64,000 bases of DNA from Acipenser ruthenus (lineage: Eukaryota; Chordata; Actinopteri; Acipenseriformes; Acipenseridae), in assembly GCF_902713425.1 (NCBI RefSeq), contig NC_081222.1, forward strand, positions 12,644,154 through 12,708,153, in the 5' to 3' direction. This document shows positions 1 to 21,400 of this stretch, in pieces. The translations under genes were made by a program, and so were the position numbers. Under the pieces are notes generated by a model. The model saw nothing but the letters and a program-made list of their open reading frames with translations. It made no database searches and was not told the origin of the DNA. Positions within the stretch are counted from its first letter, which is position 1. The number at the start of each line of letters is the position of its first letter.

Positions 1-3000
1 TCCAGGTACAGTTCTTAATCTGTTCTATTTGCACAGTCACATTATCAAACAAAAGTCTCTCTGCCTTACCTCTGCCTGCCTGCACTGGCAAAGTAACACA
101 CTCTATCTGCTGTTCTTATATTACCTCAGTAGTTGTCAGCTATTTTCTTTATGTTTTTGGTATCTCCTACTTTTAAGGAGTGGTTCCACAAAATCCATCA
201 TTGCTTTTTAACAAGGGCTATTCCCTTTCAAATCTGAGCATAGGTTCCACTGTCCCTCTATTGTTTTAATTGTGTTGTAGACAGGGCAAACATCTTCTGC
301 AAACCTCCACAGTTTCAGCATATAATTCAGGACACCAACATTCACGTAACTGTCTTAAGATTCCCCTGAGTGCACTATATAATGCATCTACTCCTTAGTG
401 AGCTGTCTGTAATATGATCTGTCAGCTTGCTTCAGGAGACACTATCTTTTAGCTTGTTTCAAACAGTTTGTATAAGATCCCCTGTTCCAGCTGGCATCTG
501 TCTCCATCAGACGGATATTCAGACAACAGTTGGCTATCAGCAAGCAAACTAATAAGCCTTGCTGCTGATGCTAGGTAGGTCAAATTTTAATAACTTTGTA
601 CTGCTTCTTATGCCAGTTTATCAGCATGATTATTTCCAATTATTGTTACTTCCTTCGTTCGAACCCGACGGAAATTCCTATCCCACAGATTGGCCTGCTC
701 TCAATTGTCTGACAGGATGCATCGGTAAAGATCAGACAGTCAGGCGTAAATGATTGCCCTGCTGGAACTGTTTGTTCCTCCCATTGTTCAAATGGGGGAA
801 GGTGCTGGAATTTTTTACTGAGGTTAGAGGTTAGCTCAGAAACTGTGTTATAGACTATTTTTCGGATTAGCTAGCAAAGTAATCCATCTATTCCACATTA
901 AATTAAGCGCTTTCGTGTTTATCAGTGATCCTTTAGTCAGGGTAGCTAATCCTGGGATATTACTGAAAACTTCAATAAGATCGTCCTGAGCTAAATTGAA
1001 CAAAGATGCCATTACTTTAGAAAGGGCAGTTATCAACCTTTCTTCGTAACAAAACTGCTGTTCAGTAGAGGAGAAATTGAAACCCAAATATTTAATTGGC
1101 ATTTCATCTCCTTTATTCCTTATGACAGCCTGTTCTCCAATGTGGAAGTGAGCTTCTAAAGGCTTACCACTCACTCTAATGGTAATGTCTTGTACTTTTC
1201 CTATTAGTATTTTCACATAATTAAACAATTCCATCACAACCTATAACTAGTTGTTCGTCTTCATTTTCATTTTCAGGGAAGAGATACTGTTAACCTTTTC
1301 TTTGTAAATTGTACTCAGATTCATACTCTAATCCTTAATCTAATTTAATTTAATTTAATTTAATCCTAATTTAATTATTTATTTTCATTTAATTGTATTT
1401 AATTATTTAATTTAATGTCATTATTTATTTATTTTTTCTCTGTATTATTTTATAAATTTCAATTTTTTAAATAATCTTCCACCTTCTCTATCACAATTTC
1501 AACTGCTTCTGGTGCTGATGGGTTAAAAATTAAACATCTGCTATATCACTCTATGTTATTTTAGGTCTGCTCTCTGTGCATTCCTGCTCGCTGGGCTCTC
1601 TCTGCAAGACCCCCTCCTCATTATACATACGAGTTGGTGCAGTCTGTGAGCTCTCGCTCTCCTTGCAGGTTACCGCCCCTCTGGGTGAACTAAACATTCC
1701 TTACTTGCATTACAAGATAGGCTGTATCAATGCTGCTAGCACTGCTTTAATTAATTTGACTAAATTCAGCATTCCCTTCTGTAGGACTACCTGAATCATA
1801 GCAAATGAAATGCATGTAACAAACTGGTTGCAGTTACATCCATTCCTCATTTCTAACTTTATTTATTTATTTTTTTTTCTAATCCAATCGTAATTTTCTT
1901 TCTGAATTCTTAACCCGCCTGCATCAGACAGGGCTCTAGACACCCCCCCCCCCCCCCCCCCCCCCTCCATCATAGCTTCAAACAGCCAATGTATTATACA
2001 TAGGTGATCTAATGTATTCAGCGCTCTGAGTTTTTCAGAGGTAGTTCCTTTCTGTGCTGTATCCTACTCCCTTTAGGACCTGATCGCAAGTCACATGAAT
2101 TAGTGGGTGAAGCCGGTGCTCTCCTCTCACTCTCTGCTAGCTGCAGCTTCCCGAGACAGACTGAGTTTACTCTTGCAGTTTTTTTTTGTTTTTGTTTAAA
2201 TCAGATTTATTCTTTTAATTGCTTAATTTGTTTTTCTTTTTCTTTTTTTCTTTGGACCTATTAAGGCAAGTAACAGCTTTCTTCCACATACTCAATTTTT
2301 TATTAGCAGTCTCTTTCCCTACTTCTGACTGTGTTTTCATCTTTAATTTTATCCATATTTATCATACTCTTATATATATATATTATCTATAACTATTTTT
2401 CCCTATCTTCCACATTGTCGTCCATTGCAAGGAGTTCCTGAGTCGTTTTCGTTTTATAGACGTTTCCAATTAACCTAAGCTATTATTTATCTATAATAGC
2501 CTGTTCTTTTTCCCCTCGTATTTGCTAGACTTAATTACGGGAAGGTTTGTGCACGGGTAACGTCACCGCGTATGTTTGTCTAACTCCAAACCTATGATCT
2601 CATTTCTTTGCTTTCCTCCGAGCCCCTCCTTTATCTGAAACGTTAAGTGAACCAAGGTTCCCAGGATCTTGGTTTATAATATAATATAAAAACACTACTG
2701 CATGCAAAACACTAATTTTATATGTGTTATATGAGAGATGTTCTTAATATGTGACATCATCTTCTAAGTGATTATATTATGCTAAATTAAAGGTATGTGT
2801 TTCTTTTAACTTCATATTGTTTCATCATTTTGTTAATGAGTCAGTTTTGATTCCATATACCATTGTCTAACAGAGTATTTGACACAAGTTTGTCTCATAC
2901 AATATTCAAGTCATTTAGTTTCACTAAGTTTAAGTGGTAATAGTTTTCATTACAATTATTTATCCATTAAGAGATGCACTGACCAGGCTCTGACCTGTAC

Positions 3001-4633
3001 CTCTCTGGGAATATGTTACTGCTAGCAGTTTCCACAGTCTCTTGTTTTTTCCAAGGTCAGAGTCTGTGCAAAGCACTTTATTAGATATATGACCTGTCCA
3101 TTAAGCCATGAGTTGTGCATATTATTTCAAGACATTTACTTATCAGTACTAAACCACTAACTCCATAAACCTTAACACTTCATCTCTATGAGGCTTGCAG
3201 CTCTGCTGAAGTGGAACCCAAGGACATTCCCTCTTTCTAGATAAGAAGAGAGGCCCTGGTTTCACTGTAGCAGTTTCAAATCACCACATTATAAGGAATC
3301 CATCTACCATCATTAGACAATAGTATAGTGGATTAATAACAAGGTACATTATAGTATATTATTACAAACTTAACACAAAAACATAACACAACACCTTTTA
3401 ACTTCTATACTTCAATGGATATCATAATGTCTAGAAGTCTTATTGTTCAATAGAAAGAAGAATAAACTTGTACCATTTTCCCATTTAAGTAAATCGAATA
3501 CTGCTCCAGGTTTTAATCTTCTTATCACTACAGCAAAGTCGTGAACAAGCAATAATACTTGTCAGTTTTAAATAATATGTTTTCTCATTATAGCAAATAC
3601 TTAAAACATATTATTAATCTTATGAAATAACTGTTATGAACTATAAACAGTTTCAATTAGCACTGAACCTGTTTCATTATAAGATAATCTTTCAATTAAT
3701 TTACCTCTGTTTATCAATTGCTATAATATTATTTTGGTGAATCCCTTTTAGGATTTAAATCCAAATATAGGCCCGTATGACCCTTCTCTTTGTTCATACA
3801 AAATCCAGCCGAGACAGGATTTTTTCTCAAGACCTCTGGCTTGTTAGTTAATCTTTTGGTCATAAAGAGTCTCTTCTTATCTTGTGCTTTTCTTGACATA
3901 AATTTGTAGATTAACGTTCACTTTTAGCCGGAATGGTGCTTTTTATCAAGCGTCATGCTTTCTGAAGATTAGATATACTAGTGGTAAATCGTTCATTATA
4001 TATATTTTCTTAGGGATTCTCAGACCACTAAGTATTTAATTGAATACATGTGTAATTCCAAACAAGAGAGGACTGACCTATTTCATGGAGCAAGAGAGCC
4101 ACCTACTAGTGGTACAAGGATACTCTTTCTTTATCCTTCCTAATATCTTTGACACTTCATTTTATAATACATTCCATATTTGAAATCGCCTAGTACATAT
4201 TCAGCATATCCATATGTTCTCAGCAGGATTCAGCTCCTGTACCAGGTTTCGCTCTTAGTTGTTTCCACAAGAAGTCCCTTGATCCAATGTTTCTCCATCA
4301 CAGGTGTGGATTTCCATGGCCTGACTTCATTCCTATAAGATACTTGGACACGTTTAGCTGTAAATATTATTTCTTTATATTTCCTTTTGTTCGCACAGAG
4401 TCACTTTGCGAGGTACGCCTTCCATCCAGAACACTGAAGGAGGCCAAAACTCACTGTTATTCATATTTTCTGGTGTCCAATTACTGTTCTGCCTCACATC
4501 ATCAGTTGGCAGACACAATACAACTGAATCTGATTCAATTGATGAACCAACAGCTGTAGCTACCGAGATCCTCCATGTCAAAGGACTCAATATTTTACTG
4601 ACCAGCCTAGCTGATTCAGCGTCACTTGCGACA
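1..4633 (-). mobile_element. Endogenous retrovirus-like element, copy 1 (cut by window start)
   Basis: This stretch matches 28886-33521 almost base for base and is the second copy of the same element, carried here by segmental duplication. On the minus strand it begins with an LTR (4633 down to 2573, TGTCGC at the start) followed by internal sequence that runs off the window. The 4-bp GACC found at both ends of the fuller copy follows at 4634-4637. It is broken: I see no open gag, pol or env. The LTR edge lies about 0.8 kb upstream of the gene A start codon. Confidence 0.75.
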
Positions 4634-5467
4634 GACCACAGGTTTTGTAAGTTCACTCTGTATTTGGGTGTGTTTTGCAGCACGCTTGAGATTTTAATTA
4701 GTTGGTTTACACTGAGTCATGGGTAGGGCTGTATTTTGTTCATGGTAAAAAAAACACCCTGGCTAAAAAGAGGTACTTCAAGATATTTCATGATTTAAAC
4801 ATAATAGTTATTAAAGCAGAAAAATAGCGTTTGTCACATGCAAAGTTGATCATTTTCTCTCGAGTTATATTATACAACAATTGTTCCTAAATATTGAAAT
4901 GCTGACCTGAAAAACAGTGAATGTTAAATTGTAATATTTCACTTTTTATGTGTCCATAAAGACATAATTTTTTCACTCTCAGTGAATTATCAAACAAAAT
5001 GAAAACATAAATAAATGTAAAAATAACAACACATGAAATATCCCCTTCTTGTGCTGGACAGAGCGATCTATAGCGGAAATATTTCCGATCTTTGAAGTCA
5101 TTTTAAAGAAACCGTGCAGCTCTATGCTGTGTGTGTTCAATCATAGCACACAGCCGATCAGGGATCTGAGTGCTTCACCATTTTAACACAAACACATTGC
5201 CATCTCAATAAGCAATTTTCAGTCTGATTGTAAAAAGGACTAGTCAAATTACAACCAAAAAGATCTATATACCATATCATTAACGACACTAAACCTTTTG
5301 AAACTCAAGTAAGCTCTTCATCATCCTACTTCTGCTTTTTCTGAGCGAGATGTTTGTGGTTATCACTTTCTGTTGTTCTTTGAAACACAAATTTTCTGTA
5401 GTGCTTTAAATAAAGACTTCCTGGGAGAGTGCTTCATAACTGGTGCATGATCGGTGTGATCTGCAGC
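4634..5467 (+). promoter_or_regulatory. Upstream region of lectin gene A
   Basis: Host sequence between the retroviral LTR and the first coding exon of gene A. It is nearly identical to 33522-34355 (gene D) and partly similar to 14794-15192 (gene B). An ETS-type core ACTTCCTG at 5416-5423 is kept in all three genes close to the start codon. PU.1/ETS sites are common in promoters of myeloid lectin genes, so a role is plausible but inferred. A perfect 14-bp palindrome (CGGAAATATTTCCG) sits at 5074-5087. No clear TATA box is placed. Confidence 0.35.
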
Positions 5468-13978
<8,511 letters not shown>

Positions 13979-14489
13979 AACAATCCTGATTCTCTTAGGA
14001 CACACAACGCCCTTCTGAGGAGCAAACTAGAAGGGTCTTGTAATGGTCCTTGTAGAGAGTATTGTGCGATGAAACTTGATGAGGTCAAACTTAAAAAAAC
14101 AAAAAAAAACAATAGACAAACTGTAACAGTAGTTGTGCGCAGTCTCTTTATTTTACTTTGATTGCTGTTTTTCATCAAGTAGGCGATTCTGTGCGTGTGA
14201 CGGTCCGCAATACTTCTTGACCTGCCCCTTCAACATTTGAACATTTCAATTGATAGAAGCAGGGTCGCGGGCAATTGCTTTTTCTGAAATCAAATTATGT
14301 TTTTTTAAAATCAATTCCCGATTCAAATTCCCATTCCAGGAACTGACCCCCCCATCCTCTCCCCCCCCCCCCCCCCAACCCTGTCTAGAAACGTTCAGTG
14401 CCAGTAGTTGTTAAGTTATTAAATGGCCCCATATTGTTTTGGAGAATAACTTGTATGCAATGATTTAAAGAGTGTAAGATTTTACAAAC

Positions 14490-14495
14490 AATAAA
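14490..14495 (+). terminator. Poly(A) signal, gene A
   Basis: AATAAA about 510 nt after the gene A stop codon, the first such signal I see downstream on this strand. Confidence 0.5.
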
Positions 14496-14793
14496 GATGC
14501 ATTTCCTATGCAACGTTTCTTCTGCCAAAGTGTAGTCATTATGAGTTTGTATCACTGGAAGGTGAACTGGGGGTTGCATTAGTGTACAGAGCCCTAATTA
14601 AAATATACTAGTGTACAGAGCTCAAAATAAAGTATACAAAATAACCAAAAAAACTAAGTACACAAGACAAGGGGAGCCAGGGAGATTTTAGGACAGTAAT
14701 CTAGGAGCTTCCCATTCCTCCTGTGTTAGCGTCTATAGGACAGTAATTATATATATATATATTTTAACTGTAGGACCGATAACTTTTTAGACC

Positions 14794-15192
14794 ACGGCTA
14801 TCTTAAGTTCACTCTGTATTTGTGTGTTTTGCAGCACGCTTGAGATTTGAATTAGTTGGTTAACACTTAGTCAAGATGAGTAGGGATGTAAAAAATATAT
14901 TTTTTCACAGTCTAAAAAGAGGTACTTCAAGATATTTCATGATTAAACATAATACTTATTAAAACAGAAATGGATCATTTTCTCCAGAGTTTATATTTAA
15001 ATGCTGACCTGAAAAACAGTGAATGTTAAATTGTAATATATGTTGTTTATGTCCACCTTTCTTCTGCTTTATCTGAGCGAGGTGTTGATTTGTGGTTCAT
15101 GGTGCCTCCAATAAACACTTCCTGTCGCTATGTGAACTGCAGTTGTCGGGCGAGTGCTTCATAACTGGTGCATGATCGGTGCGGTCAGCAGC
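14794..15192 (+). promoter_or_regulatory. Upstream region of lectin gene B
   Basis: Similar to the sequence upstream of genes A and D but without a retroviral element. The sequence TTTTAGACCACGG at 14785-14797 is the uninterrupted counterpart of the retroviral insertion site of the A/D promoter. An ETS-type core ACTTCCTG lies at 15117-15124, about 70 nt before the start codon. Confidence 0.35.
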
Positions 15193-15400
15193 ATGGCTGA
15201 TGATGTCTATGGAAACAGTGACTTCCATCAACAAACTGGACAAAGAAAACACCAAGACAGGGAAAGGTACCAAGCTCCAGGTACATCTCGTCTCTTATCT
15301 CTGATCTAGGGTCACTTCTAGCTTAGGTGTGACGGGGATTGTAGTATCTTGTCATGGGAGTAGCTGTGTTATATACTAAAAACAAAACAAAAACGAAAAG

Positions 15401-15464
<64 letters not shown>

Positions 15465-18400
15465 TGATGTTAAATAAACAATCTAAATTATGTTCATGTA
15501 GTTTTTGTTTTTTTAAATTGTCTCAATCCTAAAAGTGACGCAACATTTTTAGCCATAGCTGTATGTACTGAAATAAGTTTATTTAAGTGTTCAAATAGTT
15601 TGTCATTTATACTTTATACTTTTCATCTATGAAAACTACAATTCAGTATATTAACGTAACACTATGCAGGCAGCCCAAGGTAAGTTATTTATTCACTGGT
15701 TCCTAAAACAACATTTCACAGATATTCTACTGTGTTCACGCTTTCTATTGAGTTCACAATTAGCACTTAATGGAATGAAAGTCAAACCACTGTTTGTGTG
15801 TTCTGTGCTGAACAGGAAGCCTGAATGTCACTGACCTCAGTGTACATTACCCGAAACACCAAGAGAAATGTATCAAACAAAGACTTCAAAAAAACAAACT
15901 GCAACTACAGGTATAAAGAACTATTTTGAAACTATTTATTGTGAATTATTGTTATTATTATTTTCCAGATCACAATGTCTGCGGAACCAAATCGATTGTG
16001 TTTCTCTACGTTCTGCTGATCGCTAGCTCTGTGATGTGGGCGGCTCTGCTCTCCTTGCTGTTTGTGAAATGTAAGTATGATGAGCCTCAATAAAGGAAGT
16101 TGAGGTTGAGGTTCAGGTAGTGGTGTTTGAGTGGAGAGTCCTTCTCTGAGTGCAGACTGGTGATTTCAAAAACCACACAAATAAACCAGAATGTTTACTG
16201 CAATTTCAGTGGAATAAAAATAATAAATACAATCAAAAATTAAGAGCCCCACATATGATCTGCTTTCTTGTTTTCAGGCACTGCAGAAATACAAACCCTG
16301 AAAACTCTCCTGACAGAAAAAGGTACATATCCTTCGTTTTTCATTTTTGAAAGTCCTGTGAATTGGCCCTCTGCTCCACTTTGGCTATGATTGTAGATTT
16401 TTACATGGGGCTCTTAGCTGGTAGGATGTCAGATCCTGAGAGATGTCATGTGCACCAGTACAAACTCAAATCCAGACTGGGATTTCTGATGCCCGAGCTC
16501 CAGTCAAACCAAATAGGGTGTCAATTGAGGAAACAGCCCAGGTGGCTGAGAAATATTTGTTACCTGGAATTGTTTGTTAGCCTGTTTAAATAATATGCTA
16601 TTGAGAAACAACTGTAGAGCGCACATAATAGTATATTAGAGTGATGTTTATACTGGGGGTGAGCCGAGAACTCAGATCTCACGTGCATCCGTTACAATCG
16701 TTTAATTAAATCAGCTCCTGCTGACATTTAGAGCTATGGATTGAGAAAGTATCTATGTGATAAAGAGGAGAGACTAATACTTCAAAGATAGATTGCACGA
16801 TGAAGTAAAAATTACTTTCTGAATGAAAATCAGAGCCAAAATATTAAAGCGTTGTTTAGCTTTTTTATTCACACGTCCTTGTTCATAAATCGGTTTCATA
16901 GCGGGTCACAATTGCCACTGTCATTACCAATAAACCATTGTGGAAGCGACCAGTGAAGGTCTGATGAACCAGTTGACTCCATGAAATCTGTGCTGGAAAC
17001 TTACTCGGAGTAAACAGAGATGACAGAAATGAGGATTTATATTGGAGGTACACTCCCCGTACATAGAAAAATGAGTGTTCAAAACTGATTCATGAATAAA
17101 AATATCAAAACATCATGATGCTAAAGAAGCTACAGCAGCAACACGTGCAGCACACTAGGCAGCAATGGTGCGCAATGTGTTTTGTTGTAAACCCAACAGC
17201 CTGCACAGAAACACCTTGGGATGTATTTGATAGTCAAATTATGAACATCAGGGGCTCCCGAGTGGCGCATCCAGTAAAAGCACTCGCTAGAGTGCAGGAT
17301 GCGCTCTATAGCCGGATGTCACGAGTTCGGGGGGAGGGAGGGCTAGGTCAGCCAGGGTGTCCTCGGCTCACCGCGCACCAGCGACCCCTGTCGTCTGGCC
17401 GGGCGCCTGCGGGCTTGCCTGTAAGCTGCCCAGAGCTGCGTTGTCCTCCGACGCTGTAGCTCTGAGGCGGCTGCACGGTGAGTCTGCAGAGTGTAAAGAA
17501 GCGGGCGGCTGACAGCACTTTCTTTGGAGGACAGCGTGTGTTCATCTTCGCCCCTCCTGAGTCAGCGCAAGGGTGGTAGCGGTGAGCTGAGCCTAAAAAT
17601 AATTGGGCATTTCAAATTGGGGAGAAAATAATAAAAAATAATTGGCAACGACTAAATTAAAAATAAAAAAAATATATGAACATCAAGTAGTCTAGGAGGA
17701 AGACACACCACAGCCCTGCAGATATTGTTAGTGCCAGGTGATCTATTGGATTAGTTTAGAGTGTCGCATTCGAGTCTTATGAAGGTAAAACTCCAGAGGG
17801 AACAGTACTCCTAGTAGCTAATTTTCATGCACTGGGCCCGAGTGAAATTAATACAGTGAATCCACTAAGACATCTATAGTTCAGGCAATGAATGTATGCT
17901 TACCTTTCTCTTTGAGGTGCAATTGATTCAGAGCGGCTTGGTGACATTAATCAGCAGGTAAAGGCTTTTCAAGCCTCAAATCAGAACCCAGAGGCTGGGT
18001 TCGATTTCTCACGCGCTCAGTTGAGGATCAGAGGTCAGAAAAAGAATGCTTTGGTATTGTTTGATTTAAAGTTTTTATGTCCAATTTTTCAGTTGCCTAC
18101 CCATCTTTCATGATGTCGCCACAACCCCCCTGCTCATGCAGTATGTGGTTACAATGTGTCTGCTAGCTATCAAGCTTACCTAAATGTTTAAATTCACACT
18201 ACAAAATATTTAACATGTTTAAGCAAAATGCACATACTACTCTAAGTAAATGTAATTATAATACATAAGTTTAAGTAAATATAAATCATAAGCTTATCAC
18301 ATGTAATAAAGTTTAGCATGTTAATTATACATCTTTACCTTCACAGAAAATAGACTTCAGCCTACTTCCTCAAAAATCTGCCTCTAGCAAGCGATACTGC

Positions 18401-21400
18401 AAGACCAAACCACACACTGACCTTCTGACTGATAAAAATACACTATCTAGATGGCTGTTACTGGGTATAAGTTTGTTTGTCAGAGAAAATGGTTAGTTAG
18501 CAGCGTTGCTGCTTCACTGAAAAGGTTTTAAAAGAAAAGACAGCTATAGTTAATCTTTTAGAGAAGACTGGTGCTAGTGACCAGAAAGCATGGGTTTATT
18601 TTTTATTATAGAAAATGCAGTATGTAACTATACTTTATGATATAAAGTATTTAGCAGCAAGCAAGCTCTTCTCTTCAGGTCAAGAGGGACCCCATCCTTT
18701 TCTGTTCTCCTCTTCTCCCTCAAAGGCTGGTCTCAGGCATCCAGTATCTTGCATCACAGGTCTGGTGATCTCTCTGTGGTTGGCACCTGTAATGTACTGC
18801 GCCTCTCTCATTCAGCTCCCTACACTGCAGGCATACCATGCTTCCCATGGCTCCCCAGTCTACTGGCTTTTTACACTTGAAGCAGGTTGCTCTTATTATG
18901 TCCTTGCCATTGAAATTAACCACTGGCTCTCCGGAACTAACCTCAGTATAAACACAACATCTTCCAGGGGAGCAAACTGTGCAAACTCTCTTTTTAAACG
19001 GGCCTGTCTTAGCTGGCACTTGTCACAACAACAATCTGGGTGTCTTGGAGAAGCTCGTTTATTCTTGGAATTTCTCACTCTCAAACCAAATCTTGCGGAA
19101 TCCCCTGCAGGACTGTTATGGAAAGTCCTGTACTTGTCCATCTCAGTCTGCTCACATAAACACACTAATCTGGGCACACCACGGGCCAGTTTAATGTCTC
19201 TAATATAATATGGACTTGCCTCCATATCTGTCACTTTCCACTCCTCTGTGTGTAGTCAGTGGGTATTTGCAACAACAGATTAGACAAGGAGCCTCCCTGA
19301 ACACCAGTATTTATTTGATGTATTCTCCACACCGTGCCAGGCTCAAGGGTTTTGATTAATTCCATGACAAGACTTCTCATAACTTCAGCTCAGTGATCGG
19401 ATGTCTTTTTTCACAGATTCTCAAATCGTGGCAAATTTTGAGAATTACATTTCTAAAGGTAAGTGTTAATGTGTTGGCGTTTGATCTGCGTGCTGCAGGC
19501 CACAGTTATCTTTTTATGTGAAGTACTTTACCAATTTCTGTAGGGTGGAGATTTCTCACAGCACCAGCTCACTGATTTGTGTCTCTTTTCAGATTCTCAG
19601 ATCATTGAAAATGTTACAAAGCTGGAAAAATATGTTTATAAAGGTAAGTCCTAAAGGCAGAATTGCTAGGGATTGTACATGTTTGTTATCATGTCGTGCA
19701 TTTAATTTTCTTACAGAATGTTAGTGTTGCATTTCACAGATAATGAGTAAATATTTAAACCAAAGCGAACTTATCTCTGCATTGTACTGAATTCCATATT
19801 AGGTCTGAATCCAACATGAAAAATGTGTTTGTTTTTCAGAGTGGTAGAGACATTCTGTAGTCGAACCTACAGCATCCCCGTGGGGTGTCGAGGAGTAAAC
19901 CGAGGCTGACTGTATATATATTTGTTTGGTGGAGGAGTCGGGGAGGAGTGTTTCACCAGTGTTTTTGACCTGTGTTTTTGTAAATGTTTTGTGAAGGTGA
20001 AAGCCCAGTTTACAAGTGTTCATTCTTCCAACTGGGGCAGGATAGCGCTGTGGCCCAAGATGTTAGGGCAGTAAAGGAGACTCAGAAGCTGCAGTGAAGC
20101 CCTGTTTGCTCACGTTTATTAAACAATTATAAACCAACAGGGCCAAAATAAAAGATTCAAACAAAAGGATAAACACATATAAGCTGGGCATTCACCTTCA
20201 CTACACCATTTACAAAAACTCTCACCCCAAACTCCTCCACCAGAGAAAGGATTTAGCATCCCTTTTATATACACATGGCCATTCCCCAATTAGCACTCAG
20301 TTACCTAATTAGGGAATGGCCACACCTGTGATTGTTGGCAGGGACAGATTTAACCCCATCCCTGCCAAACGTAGCCCTGTTTACACTGGCAGGGGGTCCG
20401 CCTGCCACACCCAGTATAGTAATCCTGCCCCTCAATTGTTTTCTCTAGTGTGTGCCAATACCTGCAGTGGTAGCTGGAACTTGTTCAATGGGGCCTTCTA
20501 CTACTTTTCCAAGGAGAAAAAGGGCTGGAAAGAAGCACGCACATTCTGTCAATCCCAAAACTCAGACCTTGCAGTGATCAACAGCGACGAAGAGCTGGTA
20601 AGAAACAGTTAGTGATTATCAGACAGTATACTTCCCCCTCTGAAAATGAAAATGATTGCCTAACGTAGCAAAGCCCCTGCAACCTGTTGCACAATTTACA
20701 GGTTTTGTGAGGCTTCAATAAAGAACTCGAGTCGGCTCAAATAAAAGCACATTACTGAAAAAACTTTCTTACAGAACTTTGTGAGCCCCTGATAAAACAA
20801 ACCAGCGAAACGAAGCAAGCCTAGAAAAACATTACAAGTTATTTTATTGTTATTATTAATTAATCATTTAGCAGATATTTTTTTTATCCAAAGCGACTTA
20901 CAGAGAGTAGGGGGTGAACTATGCATCAACAACTGCTGCTGCGGAGTCACTTCCAATAGGACCTCGTTTGTTTGACGTCTCATCCGAAGGACTGAACATA
21001 AGGAGGTTCAGTGACTTGCTCAGGGTCACACACAGTGTGTCAGTGATTGAGCTGGGATTAGAACAGGGAACATCCTGGTATCAAGCCCTTTTCTTTAACC
21101 ACTGGACTACCAAGCCTCAGTTTTAATCTCTGCTACATATAAATACTAATAATGCAATTGTGTTTTTAGAAATATCTACAGGACAAAGGACCCGCAAAAG
21201 AACTGTGGCTTGGACTGAGTGATTCAGATAACGAAGGCACCTGGAAGTGGCTGGATGGACGTGTGGTTGAGAAGAGGTAAGCACTTGGAGTGATGGGTTC
21301 CTGACCTTAAAAACTCCACCAAGGTGGTCATGTTAAACAAACACTGACCCACAGTAAAGTACAATGTCCCACTCGTTCACATTTCCTTTGGAAAGTATAT

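Noticed and set aside
848-1237. 129-codon minus-strand frame (and its copy at 29733-30122) as a possible gag gene
   Set aside because: It lies in the retrovirus-like internal region but shows no motif I can name, so no function is assigned.
4287-4726. Plus-strand frames in the LTR (also at 26902-27296 and 33175-33614)
   Set aside because: They are antisense to the LTR and show no protein family; copies exist only because the LTR is repeated.
18615-19208. 197-codon plus-strand frame
   Set aside because: Antisense to the LTR-like insertion and its Cys-rich frames; no motif recognised.
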